NCBI RefSeq assembly: GCF_003290185.1
Contig: NZ_QNFY01000008.1
Coordinates: 124,001-188,000 of the forward strand
Length of the DNA stretch: 64,000 nucleotides
Origin: Chryseobacterium lathyri
Lineage (GTDB): Bacteria > Bacteroidota > Bacteroidia > Flavobacteriales > Weeksellaceae
Reading direction: 5' to 3'
Shown: one piece after another, positions 25,844-33,585 of the stretch
Numbering within the stretch: the first letter of the stretch is position 1
How the letters are laid out: every line of letters starts with the position of its first letter
The notes under the pieces: generated by a model
The model's database searches: none
Seen by the model: only the letters and a program-made list of their open reading frames with translations
What the model was told of the DNA's origin: nothing
Translations under genes and position numbers: made by a program

Positions 25844-28600
25844 TTAAAATTGAAAATTAAAGCCCAATGAATATACTCTAGGCATCTGATAATATCCGTT
25901 GTCTATGTTCCCAAAAACTTCAGGGTCCACCCCTGTATATTTAGTAATTACAAAAACGTTTTGTGCCATACCGTATACTTTCAGATTACTTCCTTTAGAG
26001 AAAACTTCACCGAAATTATAGCCAATATTGATATTATCTAATCTTAAGAATGATGCATTCTCTACATAAATATCCGATTTGTACTGAGGTACAGAGAATT
26101 TATATTCTGGAGCAGTGGAGAATACATTTTGAAGGTATTCGTTTGTAGACGCAGACTGCAATGAACTATTGGATGCCATGTTGTTATAAACATAGTTTCC
26201 TAATACGGCTCTTGCACTAAGCGCAAAATCCCAGTTTTTATGAGATACTTTAGTTGAAAAACCTAAAATAGCATCCGGAGTAGTAGACTTGTAATAGTAC
26301 ATATCTTTTGTATTGATCATGCCATCTGCGTTTCTATCTACATATGCTCCGTCTACAGGTTTTCCATTAGTATCATATACCTGCTGATATACCCAGAATG
26401 AATTTGGAGCATATCCTACAGCATGTGCCTGAATTCTGTTTCCGGCACCTCCCTCAATACCACCGACTTCCATATTGAATGATTCATCTGCTCTGTCTTT
26501 CAATTTAGTTACAATTGGATTGTAATGTGTTGCATTAAAGCTTAATTCCCAAGTAGTCTTTTCATTTTTAACAGGAACTACTGTAATGCTTCCTTCAATA
26601 CCTTCATTCTTCATATCTCCCACATTTTGCCAGCTGGCATTACTTAAGCCTCCTGCTGCTTCATCAGCATATACCAATAGATCCTTAGTGTCTTTTCTGA
26701 AAAGGTCGATAGATCCGGTAATTCTATTTTGAGTAAAACCAAAATCCAATCCTATATTTTTTGTAGTGGTAGTCTCCCATGTAAGATTTGGATTATAATT
26801 GGCAGGTCTGAACATAAAATAATATTCGTTCCCAAATTGATAACTAGCACCTGGATAACTTGGATTATATGCAGCAAATGCAGGGTAATTATTAGGTTTA
26901 TTTCCGTTTAGAGCCGGTAGTTCCTGCTGTCCGGTTTTTCCCCATCCCGCTCTCAATTTTAAAGTACTAATTGCTGAAATATTTTTGATGAAGTTTTCTT
27001 CATTAAGCTTCCAAGCCAAAGAAACTCCAGGAAAGACACCCCATACATTATCTCTTGTCCCGTTAAAGAATCTTGAGGAACCATCTTTACGAACAGATCC
27101 AGAAATAATATACTTATTAGCTACTGTGAAAATAGCTCTTCCATAAAAAGATATTAGTGTATTCTGTGTTTCAAAATCTAGATCCGGTGGTAAAGTAGTA
27201 CCATTTCCTTTATAAGTAATAGCTCCCGGAACAATTGTGCGGAAATCCTGGTAAGCATATCCGGCTGTAATATCTACTCCTGTATTAATTGGAGCTATAT
27301 TTTTAACATAATTAAAATAGGTTTCCAAAAGTTTGTTCTTTTTTTCCATCGAGTAGAAATTAGAACTTCCTTTGTCACCGTAACCAGGTCTGTAGTTTGC
27401 ATCTTTAAATTTGTGTCCTTCACTTTTTGTATAATCATAACCGGCATTCACATTAAAATGCAGGTCAGGAAGAAAGTGAAGTTTGTAATCTAACTGAATA
27501 TTTCCCAATCCTCTGGTCACAGATGATACATCTCGTACGCCATCAATTAACCCAAGAGGGTTGGTATTGGCATTCACATTATATCCTGTTGCTGATCCTG
27601 AATCCAACCATTCATAATATCCTCCATAATTGGAGTTTCCGGAATATACAGGCTGTGTAGGGTCAAAATAAGTAGCTGCTTTGATTACTCCGCCATCTAC
27701 AAATCTGTTATCTGTAAAAGTTCCTTTGGCATTGACATTTACTGATAAATGATTATCTAAGAACTTAGGATTTAAGTTCAAGCCTACCGAGGTTCTACGG
27801 AAAGAATTTGATCTTACAATACCGTTTTGTTCGTTATAACCTAATGATAAACGGTAAGGCAAGCCTTTAATACCTCCTGACAGGGCTATATTATTGTCTG
27901 TTCCCCAAGCTGCCTGGTAAATCTTGTCCTGCCAATTCGTATCTGCATTTCCAAGTTTGGTCTTGTAGTTTGCCGGTGCGTAGGTATTGACAAAATCTCT
28001 AAACTCCTGTGCATTTAACACATCTACATTTCCCATTTTCGTAGAAACCGAAGCTACTGTTGAGAAATTCACTTTAAATTTCCCGGAGCTTCCTTTCTTA
28101 GTTGTAATCAAAATAACACCATTAGAAGCTCTATTACCATAAATAGCAGTAGCAGAAGCATCTTTCAGGATATCAAATGTTTCAATATCATTGGGGTTGA
28201 TGAGAGATAAAGGATCAGAAACACCATTCATTCCCACAAAATCCTGAGGAACTCCATCAATAACAATTAATGGAGAGTTTTCTCCACTTAAAGAAGATGT
28301 TCCCCTGATTCTAATTTTTGTACCCGACCCCGGAGCACCGCTGTTATTCGTAATCTGTACTCCAGGTGTTTTACCCTGGATCAGCTGACCTGCAGAAGTT
28401 GCTCCTCCGTTGAAGTCTTTGGCAGTAACTGAAGTAATAGATCCTGTAAGGTCAGATTTCTTTTGTTTTCCATATCCGATCAATACAACCTCTTCGATTT
28501 TTTTCTCCTTGGTTATAGAGTCTTGTGTCTGTGCATGTATCATTGAACTAGCCAATAAAAAGGCAGGCGCAATTTTTAATACCGTTGTAAAATTTTTCAC
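25844..28600 (-). CDS. susC: SusC/RagA-family TonB-linked outer membrane transporter, short form
   Basis: 918 residues, starting at a GTG (28598-28600) with a good signal peptide (to about 23, MIHAQ). The TonB box region KKIEEVVLIGYGKQKKSDLTG follows within 15 residues of the cleavage site, so the carboxypeptidase-D-like N-terminal domain usual in SusC proteins is absent. The plug (GVQITNNSGAPGSGTKIRIRGTSSL, ASATAIYGNRASNGVILITTKKG) and the 22-strand barrel ending SLGFNFQF are intact. It imports maltooligosaccharides with SusD. First gene of the operon. Confidence 0.95.
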   Translation of the reverse strand: MKNFTTVLKIAPAFLLASSMIHAQTQDSITKEKKIEEVVLIGYGKQKKSDLTGSITSVTAKDFNGGATSAGQLIQGKTPGVQITNNSGAPGSGTKIRIRGTSSLSGENSPLIVIDGVPQDFVGMNGVSDPLSLINPNDIETFDILKDASATAIYGNRASNGVILITTKKGSSGKFKVNFSTVASVSTKMGNVDVLNAQEFRDFVNTYAPANYKTKLGNADTNWQDKIYQAAWGTDNNIALSGGIKGLPYRLSLGYNEQNGIVRSNSFRRTSVGLNLNPKFLDNHLSVNVNAKGTFTDNRFVDGGVIKAATYFDPTQPVYSGNSNYGGYYEWLDSGSATGYNVNANTNPLGLIDGVRDVSSVTRGLGNIQLDYKLHFLPDLHFNVNAGYDYTKSEGHKFKDANYRPGYGDKGSSNFYSMEKKNKLLETYFNYVKNIAPINTGVDITAGYAYQDFRTIVPGAITYKGNGTTLPPDLDFETQNTLISFYGRAIFTVANKYIISGSVRKDGSSRFFNGTRDNVWGVFPGVSLAWKLNEENFIKNISAISTLKLRAGWGKTGQQELPALNGNKPNNYPAFAAYNPSYPGASYQFGNEYYFMFRPANYNPNLTWETTTTKNIGLDFGFTQNRITGSIDLFRKDTKDLLVYADEAAGGLSNASWQNVGDMKNEGIEGSITVVPVKNEKTTWELSFNATHYNPIVTKLKDRADESFNMEVGGIEGGAGNRIQAHAVGYAPNSFWVYQQVYDTNGKPVDGAYVDRNADGMINTKDMYYYKSTTPDAILGFSTKVSHKNWDFALSARAVLGNYVYNNMASNSSLQSASTNEYLQNVFSTAPEYKFSVPQYKSDIYVENASFLRLDNINIGYNFGEVFSKGSNLKVYGMAQNVFVITKYTGVDPEVFGNIDNGYYQMPRVYSLGFNFQF

Positions 28601-28804
28601 AATATCGTTTTTTTTAGTTTCGTTTCTTTAATAATGCTGTACAACCAGCCTTGCAATTTATAAAAAATTTAGAATTATTATAATATTATTGAAAATTTAG
28701 ATAAATTTATGTAAATTGCTTGTCTGTCAAAAAACCAAATATCTGTTTTCCATAACATTACGTTAATATATGCGATGCATAATATATTGATATAATTAAC
28801 AAAA

Positions 28805-28824
28805 AGTTAAACATTTGTTTAACT
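28805..28824. promoter_or_regulatory. Candidate operator palindrome upstream of susC
   Basis: AGTTAAAC-ATTT-GTTTAACT, perfect 8-bp arms with a 4-nt centre, 205 nt upstream of the susC start and 107 nt before metG. It might bind a LacI- or AraC-type sugar regulator encoded elsewhere; no regulator gene adjoins the operon. Confidence 0.4.
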
Positions 28825-28902
28825 AAATGTAATATTTCAGTCTGGCAGACGGGCAAAAAACTTATTATAACCGAATATTAGGCGGTTCTAGGAGATAATT
28901 CT

Positions 28903-28910
28903 TATCTTTG
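28903..28910 (+). promoter_or_regulatory. -7 element of metG
   Basis: TATCTTTG, 20 nt before the metG ATG, giving a short leader. Confidence 0.65.
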
Positions 28911-28930
28911 CAGTTAAAACTTTACGATAA

Positions 28931-30970
28931 ATGTCAAACAGAAAGATGATTACGGCAGCTTTGCCTTATGCAAACGGACCGGTTCATATAGGACATTTGG
29001 CAGGTGTGTATATTCCTGCGGATGTCTACGCAAGATTTCAGAGAAGATTAGGAAAAGATGTAGCATTTATCTGCGGATCGGATGAGCATGGCATTCCTAT
29101 TACCATCAGAGCAAAAAAAGAAGGAGTAACACCTCAGGATATTGTGGATAAATACCATGAGATCATCAAAAAATCTTTTTCAGATCTGGGAATTTCTTTT
29201 GATGAGTATTCCAGAACAACCTCTAAAAAGCATTACGAAACGAGCCAGGATTTCTTTAAGGTCCTTTATGAAAAAGGGAAATTTACGGAAGAGATTTCTG
29301 AGCAGTATTTTGATGAACAGGCCGGAGAATTTTTGGCAGACCGATATATTGTAGGAACATGCCCGAACTGTGGGAATGAAAATGCTTACGGAGACCAGTG
29401 CGAAAAGTGTGGGTCTACCCTATCGCCTTCAGAACTGATCAATCCGAAATCCATGTTAAGCGGAAATGTTCCGATTCTTAAGGAGACCAAAAACTGGTAT
29501 CTTCCCTTAAATGAATATGAAGATTTTCTGAACGAATGGATCATTGAAGGCCATAAAGATGACTGGAAACCAAATGTATACGGACAGGTTAAATCATGGT
29601 TGAATGATGGTTTAAAGCCACGTGCCATGACCAGAGATCTGAACTGGGGAGTTCCTGTACCGCTTCCAAATGCAGAAGGGAAAGTGCTTTACGTTTGGTT
29701 TGATGCCCCTATCGGATATATTTCTTTCACTAAAGAATGGGCAGAGAAAAACGGAAAAAATTGGAAAGATTACTGGCAGAATGAAAACAGTGATCTGGTT
29801 CATTTTATCGGAAAGGATAATATTGTATTCCACTGTATTATCTTCCCTGCAATGATGAAAGCTCACGGTGATTATATCATGCCGAAAAATGTTCCTGCCT
29901 TTGAATTCTTAAACCTTGAGAACGATAAGATCTCAACGTCCAGAAACTGGGCGGTATGGGCACATGAATATGTAGAAGAATTCCCGGGACAACAGGATGT
30001 GTTAAGATATGCGCTTCTTTCGTCTGCTCCGGAAACAAAGGACAATAATTTTACCTGGAAAGATTTCCAGACTAAAAATAATTCTGAGCTGGTAAATATT
30101 TTTGGAAATTTCATAAATCGCGTTGCTGTTTTAATTAATAAATATTTTAATGGTGAAGTTCCTGAAGGAGATATAAATGCTCCTGAGCTTGAACAAATCA
30201 GTAAAAGCGCTATTGAAATAAGAAACTATTTAGATAATTACGAATTCAGAAATGCTTTAACTGCTTTTATGAATTTAGCAAGGTTTGGAAATGGATATCT
30301 TCAAAATGAAGAACCGTGGAAAACTTTTGAAAATGATGTAGAAAAGACTAAAAATACATTATTTATCGGAGCTCAAATTGCAGTTGCATTAGGAAATTTA
30401 GCTGAGCCCTTCCTTCCTTTCACAGCTGAAAAAATCTATGAAATTTTCAATGTTAGCCAATTAGATTGGACTACTATTGAAAATTCAAAAGTTTTAATTG
30501 AAGCAGGACATAAAATTGTCGAAAAAGCTCCTTTAATTTATTCAAAAATTGAAGACAGCGTCATCGAAGCTCAGATTGAAAAACTGGAACAGACCAAACA
30601 AAACAATAAAAAAACAAACCCTAACGCCAACCCTGTGAAAGAAGAGATTTCTTTTGATGATTTTGCTAAAATAGACCTTAGAACAGCTACCATTTTAGAA
30701 GCTGAAAAAGTGGAAAAAGCGGATAAATTATTAAAATTCAAAGTAGATACAGGCGTTGATATCAGAACTGTGGTTTCAGGTGTTGCAGAAAGCTTCACAC
30801 CGGAAGAACTTATCGGGAAACAAGTAATGATCTTATTGAACCTTGCTCCAAGAAAGATCAGAGGAATAGAGTCTCAGGGTATGTTCTTATTAACGACAAA
30901 ACCTGATGGAAAACTGTCTTTCGTAACACCGGATGACAGCAATGTAGAAAATGGTATTGAGATAGGATAA
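28931..30970 (+). CDS. metG: Methionyl-tRNA synthetase
   Basis: 679 residues, the long dimeric form. The HIGH motif is in PYANGPVHIGHLAG (residues 11-24); the KMSKS loop is KISTSRN; a four-Cys zinc knuckle lies in CPNCGNENAYGDQCEKCG near 145-162. The anticodon-binding helical domain is followed by a Lys/Asn-rich linker and a C-terminal OB-fold tRNA-binding domain starting FDDFAKIDLRTATILEAE. It charges tRNA-Met in the cytoplasm. Single gene with its own promoter and terminator. Confidence 0.98.
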   Translation: MSNRKMITAALPYANGPVHIGHLAGVYIPADVYARFQRRLGKDVAFICGSDEHGIPITIRAKKEGVTPQDIVDKYHEIIKKSFSDLGISFDEYSRTTSKKHYETSQDFFKVLYEKGKFTEEISEQYFDEQAGEFLADRYIVGTCPNCGNENAYGDQCEKCGSTLSPSELINPKSMLSGNVPILKETKNWYLPLNEYEDFLNEWIIEGHKDDWKPNVYGQVKSWLNDGLKPRAMTRDLNWGVPVPLPNAEGKVLYVWFDAPIGYISFTKEWAEKNGKNWKDYWQNENSDLVHFIGKDNIVFHCIIFPAMMKAHGDYIMPKNVPAFEFLNLENDKISTSRNWAVWAHEYVEEFPGQQDVLRYALLSSAPETKDNNFTWKDFQTKNNSELVNIFGNFINRVAVLINKYFNGEVPEGDINAPELEQISKSAIEIRNYLDNYEFRNALTAFMNLARFGNGYLQNEEPWKTFENDVEKTKNTLFIGAQIAVALGNLAEPFLPFTAEKIYEIFNVSQLDWTTIENSKVLIEAGHKIVEKAPLIYSKIEDSVIEAQIEKLEQTKQNNKKTNPNANPVKEEISFDDFAKIDLRTATILEAEKVEKADKLLKFKVDTGVDIRTVVSGVAESFTPEELIGKQVMILLNLAPRKIRGIESQGMFLLTTKPDGKLSFVTPDDSNVENGIEIG

Positions 30971-30992
30971 TTTCAAACAAACAATTATACAA

Positions 30993-31025
30993 AATGGGCA
31001 TTTTTTATGCCCATTTTATTTTTTT
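30993..31025 (+). terminator. Terminator of metG
   Basis: AAAATGGGCAT and ATGCCCATTTT pair perfectly over 11 bp around five Ts; a T run follows at 31021. Confidence 0.85.
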
Positions 31026-31030
31026 AAACT

Positions 31031-31693
31031 ATGGTTAAAAAGAGTGTTCTAAAAAAACTTTCCCATCTGGAATTAGAAAATTATTTAAAAGAAGGAAACC
31101 GCTTTACTCCGGAAGCTGTGCAAATGGCTTTTGAAATACTAGAAGAAAGAGGACGAACTTTCAGTGAAGAGGAAAAGATACAGATCCAAAACATCATTCA
31201 GCATAAAAAGGACCGGGAAGAATTAGAATTTCAGGAAGAGCAGGAAATGTGGAAAGATCATATTACAGAAGATCCAAGTGCCATACAATTATTTCCAAGG
31301 GATGTCATTTTAATAATCAGTTTTATTTTGGGAACCATTCCGGGATCAATATTATTGGGAATAAATTTTATTAAATTAAAAAAATACGCACCAGCCGTTT
31401 TTACTTTTATTTTTGGATTTCTCTATCTGCCTGTTCAGCATTTCTTAGTTTCTTTTTTGTATAAAATCGGGACTCAAAATACCTCTAGACTTACAAGAAA
31501 TCCTGAGCTTTCTGTAGGTGGAATCGGAATGTTAATTTTGCTTATATTATCGGTATCATTTACACCGAAAAAGCTGCCCTACAGAGCAGCTTCCTATATT
31601 TTCCCAATTCTTATTTCCGTTGTAATGATTGTAATAATCTATACTTTTCAGGATATATTCTCAAGCTACTTCTTAGTCAGTTTTGCCAGATAG
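31031..31693 (+). CDS. Hypothetical membrane protein with charged N-terminal helix
   Basis: 220 residues. The first ~90 are hydrophilic and Glu/Lys-rich (LEERGRTFSEEEKIQIQNIIQHKKDREELEFQEEQEMW), probably helical, in a layout seen in small Flavobacteriia membrane proteins. About four hydrophobic segments follow (from about 95 to 215). It starts right after the metG terminator, and its 3' end overlaps the convergent methyltransferase gene by 28 nt. Function unknown. Confidence 0.65.
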   Translation: MVKKSVLKKLSHLELENYLKEGNRFTPEAVQMAFEILEERGRTFSEEEKIQIQNIIQHKKDREELEFQEEQEMWKDHITEDPSAIQLFPRDVILIISFILGTIPGSILLGINFIKLKKYAPAVFTFIFGFLYLPVQHFLVSFLYKIGTQNTSRLTRNPELSVGGIGMLILLILSVSFTPKKLPYRAASYIFPILISVVMIVIIYTFQDIFSSYFLVSFAR

Positions 31694-32370
31694 GAATCTT
31701 CATCCTGCATTATTTTTTCTACCTTAAAGCCGTTATTTTCTGCGGCATTTTTCAAAGTTGTAAAATCAAGGTAGAGCCATTTGATAGGATCTTCAGATTC
31801 TCCTTTATAATGAACCACATAATCCAATTCACCATAATAGCCACCTGCCGGAATATAAACTCCCCCATCTTCATCACGGTCGAACATATACAGAATATCC
31901 GTACTGTCGATCAGGATCTGTCCGTTATCATTAATTAAAGTGTACAGCTTCTGAAGATAAATATCAATTTTTTCCAGACTTTCAAAAATTCCGGTTCCAT
32001 TCATCAAAAGCAGGATGGTATCAAAGGTTTCACCGGAAAAATCAAGCATATTTTCGCATACCGCTTTTTTAATTCCCCTAAGCTTACAGACTTCAACAGA
32101 TTTTGGTGAAATATCCAGTGCCAACACATCAAGATTTCTTTCGTTCTGAAGATACAAAGCATGAGAACCGGCACCGGCACCAATGTCCAGAACTTTCCCC
32201 TGAGCCAGCTCAAGTGCTTTCTGCTCAATATCGTTCATCTCCTCAAAATCTCTGAAAAGATACGCTACCGGAAGCTCATCCAGTTCCGATATTGATGTTT
32301 CTGTTTGCAGATCCTCAGGGTTTTCATTGCGAAAATAATCCCAGACTGCTTTACCCATTAAATCTTTCAT
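31666..32370 (-). CDS. Class I SAM-dependent methyltransferase
   Basis: 234 residues when started at the ATG at 32370 (MKDLMGKAVWDYF). A longer frame to 32418 would have to include the promoter TATCTTTG, so the shorter start is chosen. SAM motif I is VLDIGAGAGSHALYLQ, followed by LDVLALDISPKSVEVCK and FDTILLLMNGTGIF. The acceptor substrate is unknown. Its 3' end overlaps the convergent membrane protein gene by 28 nt. Confidence 0.85.
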   Translation of the reverse strand: MKDLMGKAVWDYFRNENPEDLQTETSISELDELPVAYLFRDFEEMNDIEQKALELAQGKVLDIGAGAGSHALYLQNERNLDVLALDISPKSVEVCKLRGIKKAVCENMLDFSGETFDTILLLMNGTGIFESLEKIDIYLQKLYTLINDNGQILIDSTDILYMFDRDEDGGVYIPAGGYYGELDYVVHYKGESEDPIKWLYLDFTTLKNAAENNGFKVEKIMQDEDSYLAKLTKK

Positions 32371-32387
32371 TGCTGTATTTAAGGGTG

Positions 32388-32395
32388 CAAAGATA
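32388..32395 (-). promoter_or_regulatory. -7 element of the methyltransferase gene
   Basis: TATCTTTG on the minus strand, 17 nt before the ATG at 32370; it decides the start codon. Confidence 0.65.
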
Positions 32396-32435
32396 AGAGT
32401 TTCGGGTTCGGATTGCAAGTTTGTCTGCGGTGAGG

Positions 32436-32595
32436 ATTGAGAGTTTGAGGGTTTGAGAGTAAATGAGTTTGAAAGTGATTTTGGTTGCTGGTTTGTTCGT
32501 TGCTGGTTACTGCGTAATTATTATGTTAATGAATTATTGTCTGGTATGGGATGTCTTGATTCTTGATTCTTGGTTCTTGGCTCTCGGCTCTTAAA
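32436..32595. repeat. Octamer array and heptamer array in one spacer
   Basis: Octamers ATTGAGAG, TTTGAGGG, TTTGAGAG, TAAATGAG, TTTGAAAG run in phase over 32436-32475. Then GTTGCTG-type words follow, and heptamers TCTTGAT, TCTTGAT, TCTTGGT, TCTTGGC, TCTCGGC, TCTTAAA run in phase over 32554-32595. They fill the spacer between the methyltransferase promoter and the siderophore-interacting protein stop, together with a module reading CAAAATTCACCATTGACC (32623-32640). Confidence 0.65.
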
Positions 32596-32648
32596 CCTGC
32601 CATTCACTATTCACTTGCAAAGCAAAATTCACCATTGACCTAATAATC

Positions 32649-33461
32649 CTACCCCATCGAATCCTTCTCCTTATGCCTATCCTTTTCCGATTCATTCTCT
32701 GCAACGCCGGCTTTCCAATAAGAATAGGCATTAAGCTCCTGTGATGTCCAGTTTTTTTCTTTTCTAAGGTAGTTGCGGATCTCCTTTACACTTGAAAATT
32801 CTGCCGCAACATATCCGAATTTAGACATTTCCGGAATAGCAATATCTTTTACAGTATCTGCCATTTTACTACTGATTTGCGGTGTGGGATTATGAAGCCA
32901 TTTAAATGCAATATCAGCCTTAGTTTTAAGGATCTGTTCGTCTTCTTTTCCGTGAACTTCGATGATGCAGACTCCTTTCGCTGTTTCCGGTAAAGTTTCC
33001 AGCATCGCACTCAGAACAGGAATGGCAGTTGCATCTCCTATAAACAGGTACCATTCAGCATCCGGATACATTTCTTTAGCTTCGGTTCGCATCATGATGC
33101 CCAGTTTGGATCCGGCTTCAGATTCCCGGGCCCATTTTGATGCGGGACCGCCATCACCATGGTCTACAAAATCAATGATCAGCTCATTTTTGTCCAGATC
33201 AATCCCTCTGTGGGTATAGGTTCTTATGGCAGGAGCTACTTCTTTTGGAGGATAAACCCATTGGCGGTTTTCATCCAACGTCGGAAAATGAATTTCATCC
33301 AAACCTACAGGAGGAACAGCGATCTTATTATTATCACCAATGGTGGTATTTTTAAACAAATGAGCTTCGGGAGAATACAGATAGACTCTGATGTAATGAT
33401 CTGTGATATATTCTTTTCTTGTCAGTTCTGCAACAATCCGCCCTGTTTGAATTCTTGACAT
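32649..33461 (-). CDS. Siderophore-interacting protein (FAD-binding ferric-siderophore reductase)
   Basis: 270 residues, the usual SIP length. The FAD-binding motif RTYTHRGID (R-x-Y-T/S form) is near 79-87, HGDGGPASKWARESEAGSKLGIMM is the second FAD/phosphate block, and EWYLFIGDATAIPVLSAMLETLP is the NAD(P)H-binding start. It reduces Fe(III)-siderophore in the cytoplasm to release iron. A 9-5-9 palindrome overlaps its promoter region, so iron control is likely but inferred. Confidence 0.92.
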   Translation of the reverse strand: MSRIQTGRIVAELTRKEYITDHYIRVYLYSPEAHLFKNTTIGDNNKIAVPPVGLDEIHFPTLDENRQWVYPPKEVAPAIRTYTHRGIDLDKNELIIDFVDHGDGGPASKWARESEAGSKLGIMMRTEAKEMYPDAEWYLFIGDATAIPVLSAMLETLPETAKGVCIIEVHGKEDEQILKTKADIAFKWLHNPTPQISSKMADTVKDIAIPEMSKFGYVAAEFSSVKEIRNYLRKEKNWTSQELNAYSYWKAGVAENESEKDRHKEKDSMG

Positions 33462-33481
33462 ATCTTTAAATTTTATTGATA

Positions 33482-33512
33482 CAAATTTAATTTTATTTTG
33501 TCTAAATAAAAT
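33482..33512 (-). promoter_or_regulatory. Promoter and candidate iron-responsive operator of the SIP gene
   Basis: TAAATTTG (minus strand, 33482-33489) lies 20 nt before the ATG. Directly upstream is a perfect inverted repeat ATTTTATTT-TGTCT-AAATAAAAT (33490-33512). The position over the -33 region fits a repressor site such as Fur or a DtxR-like protein. Confidence 0.55.
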
Positions 33513-33585
33513 TAATTAATTCAAAAAAAGTAAAGCCCCACTAAAAAATTATAGCAGAGCTTTACTCGTGAAAAACAAGGTATCT

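Larger units (their letters stand above)
28601..28930. other. 330-nt divergent promoter region of susC and metG
   Basis: Very AT-rich and without an ORF. It must hold the susC promoter (leftward; I see no strong consensus -7 box) and holds the metG promoter at 28903. A 20-nt palindrome lies near the middle (28805). Confidence 0.6.
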
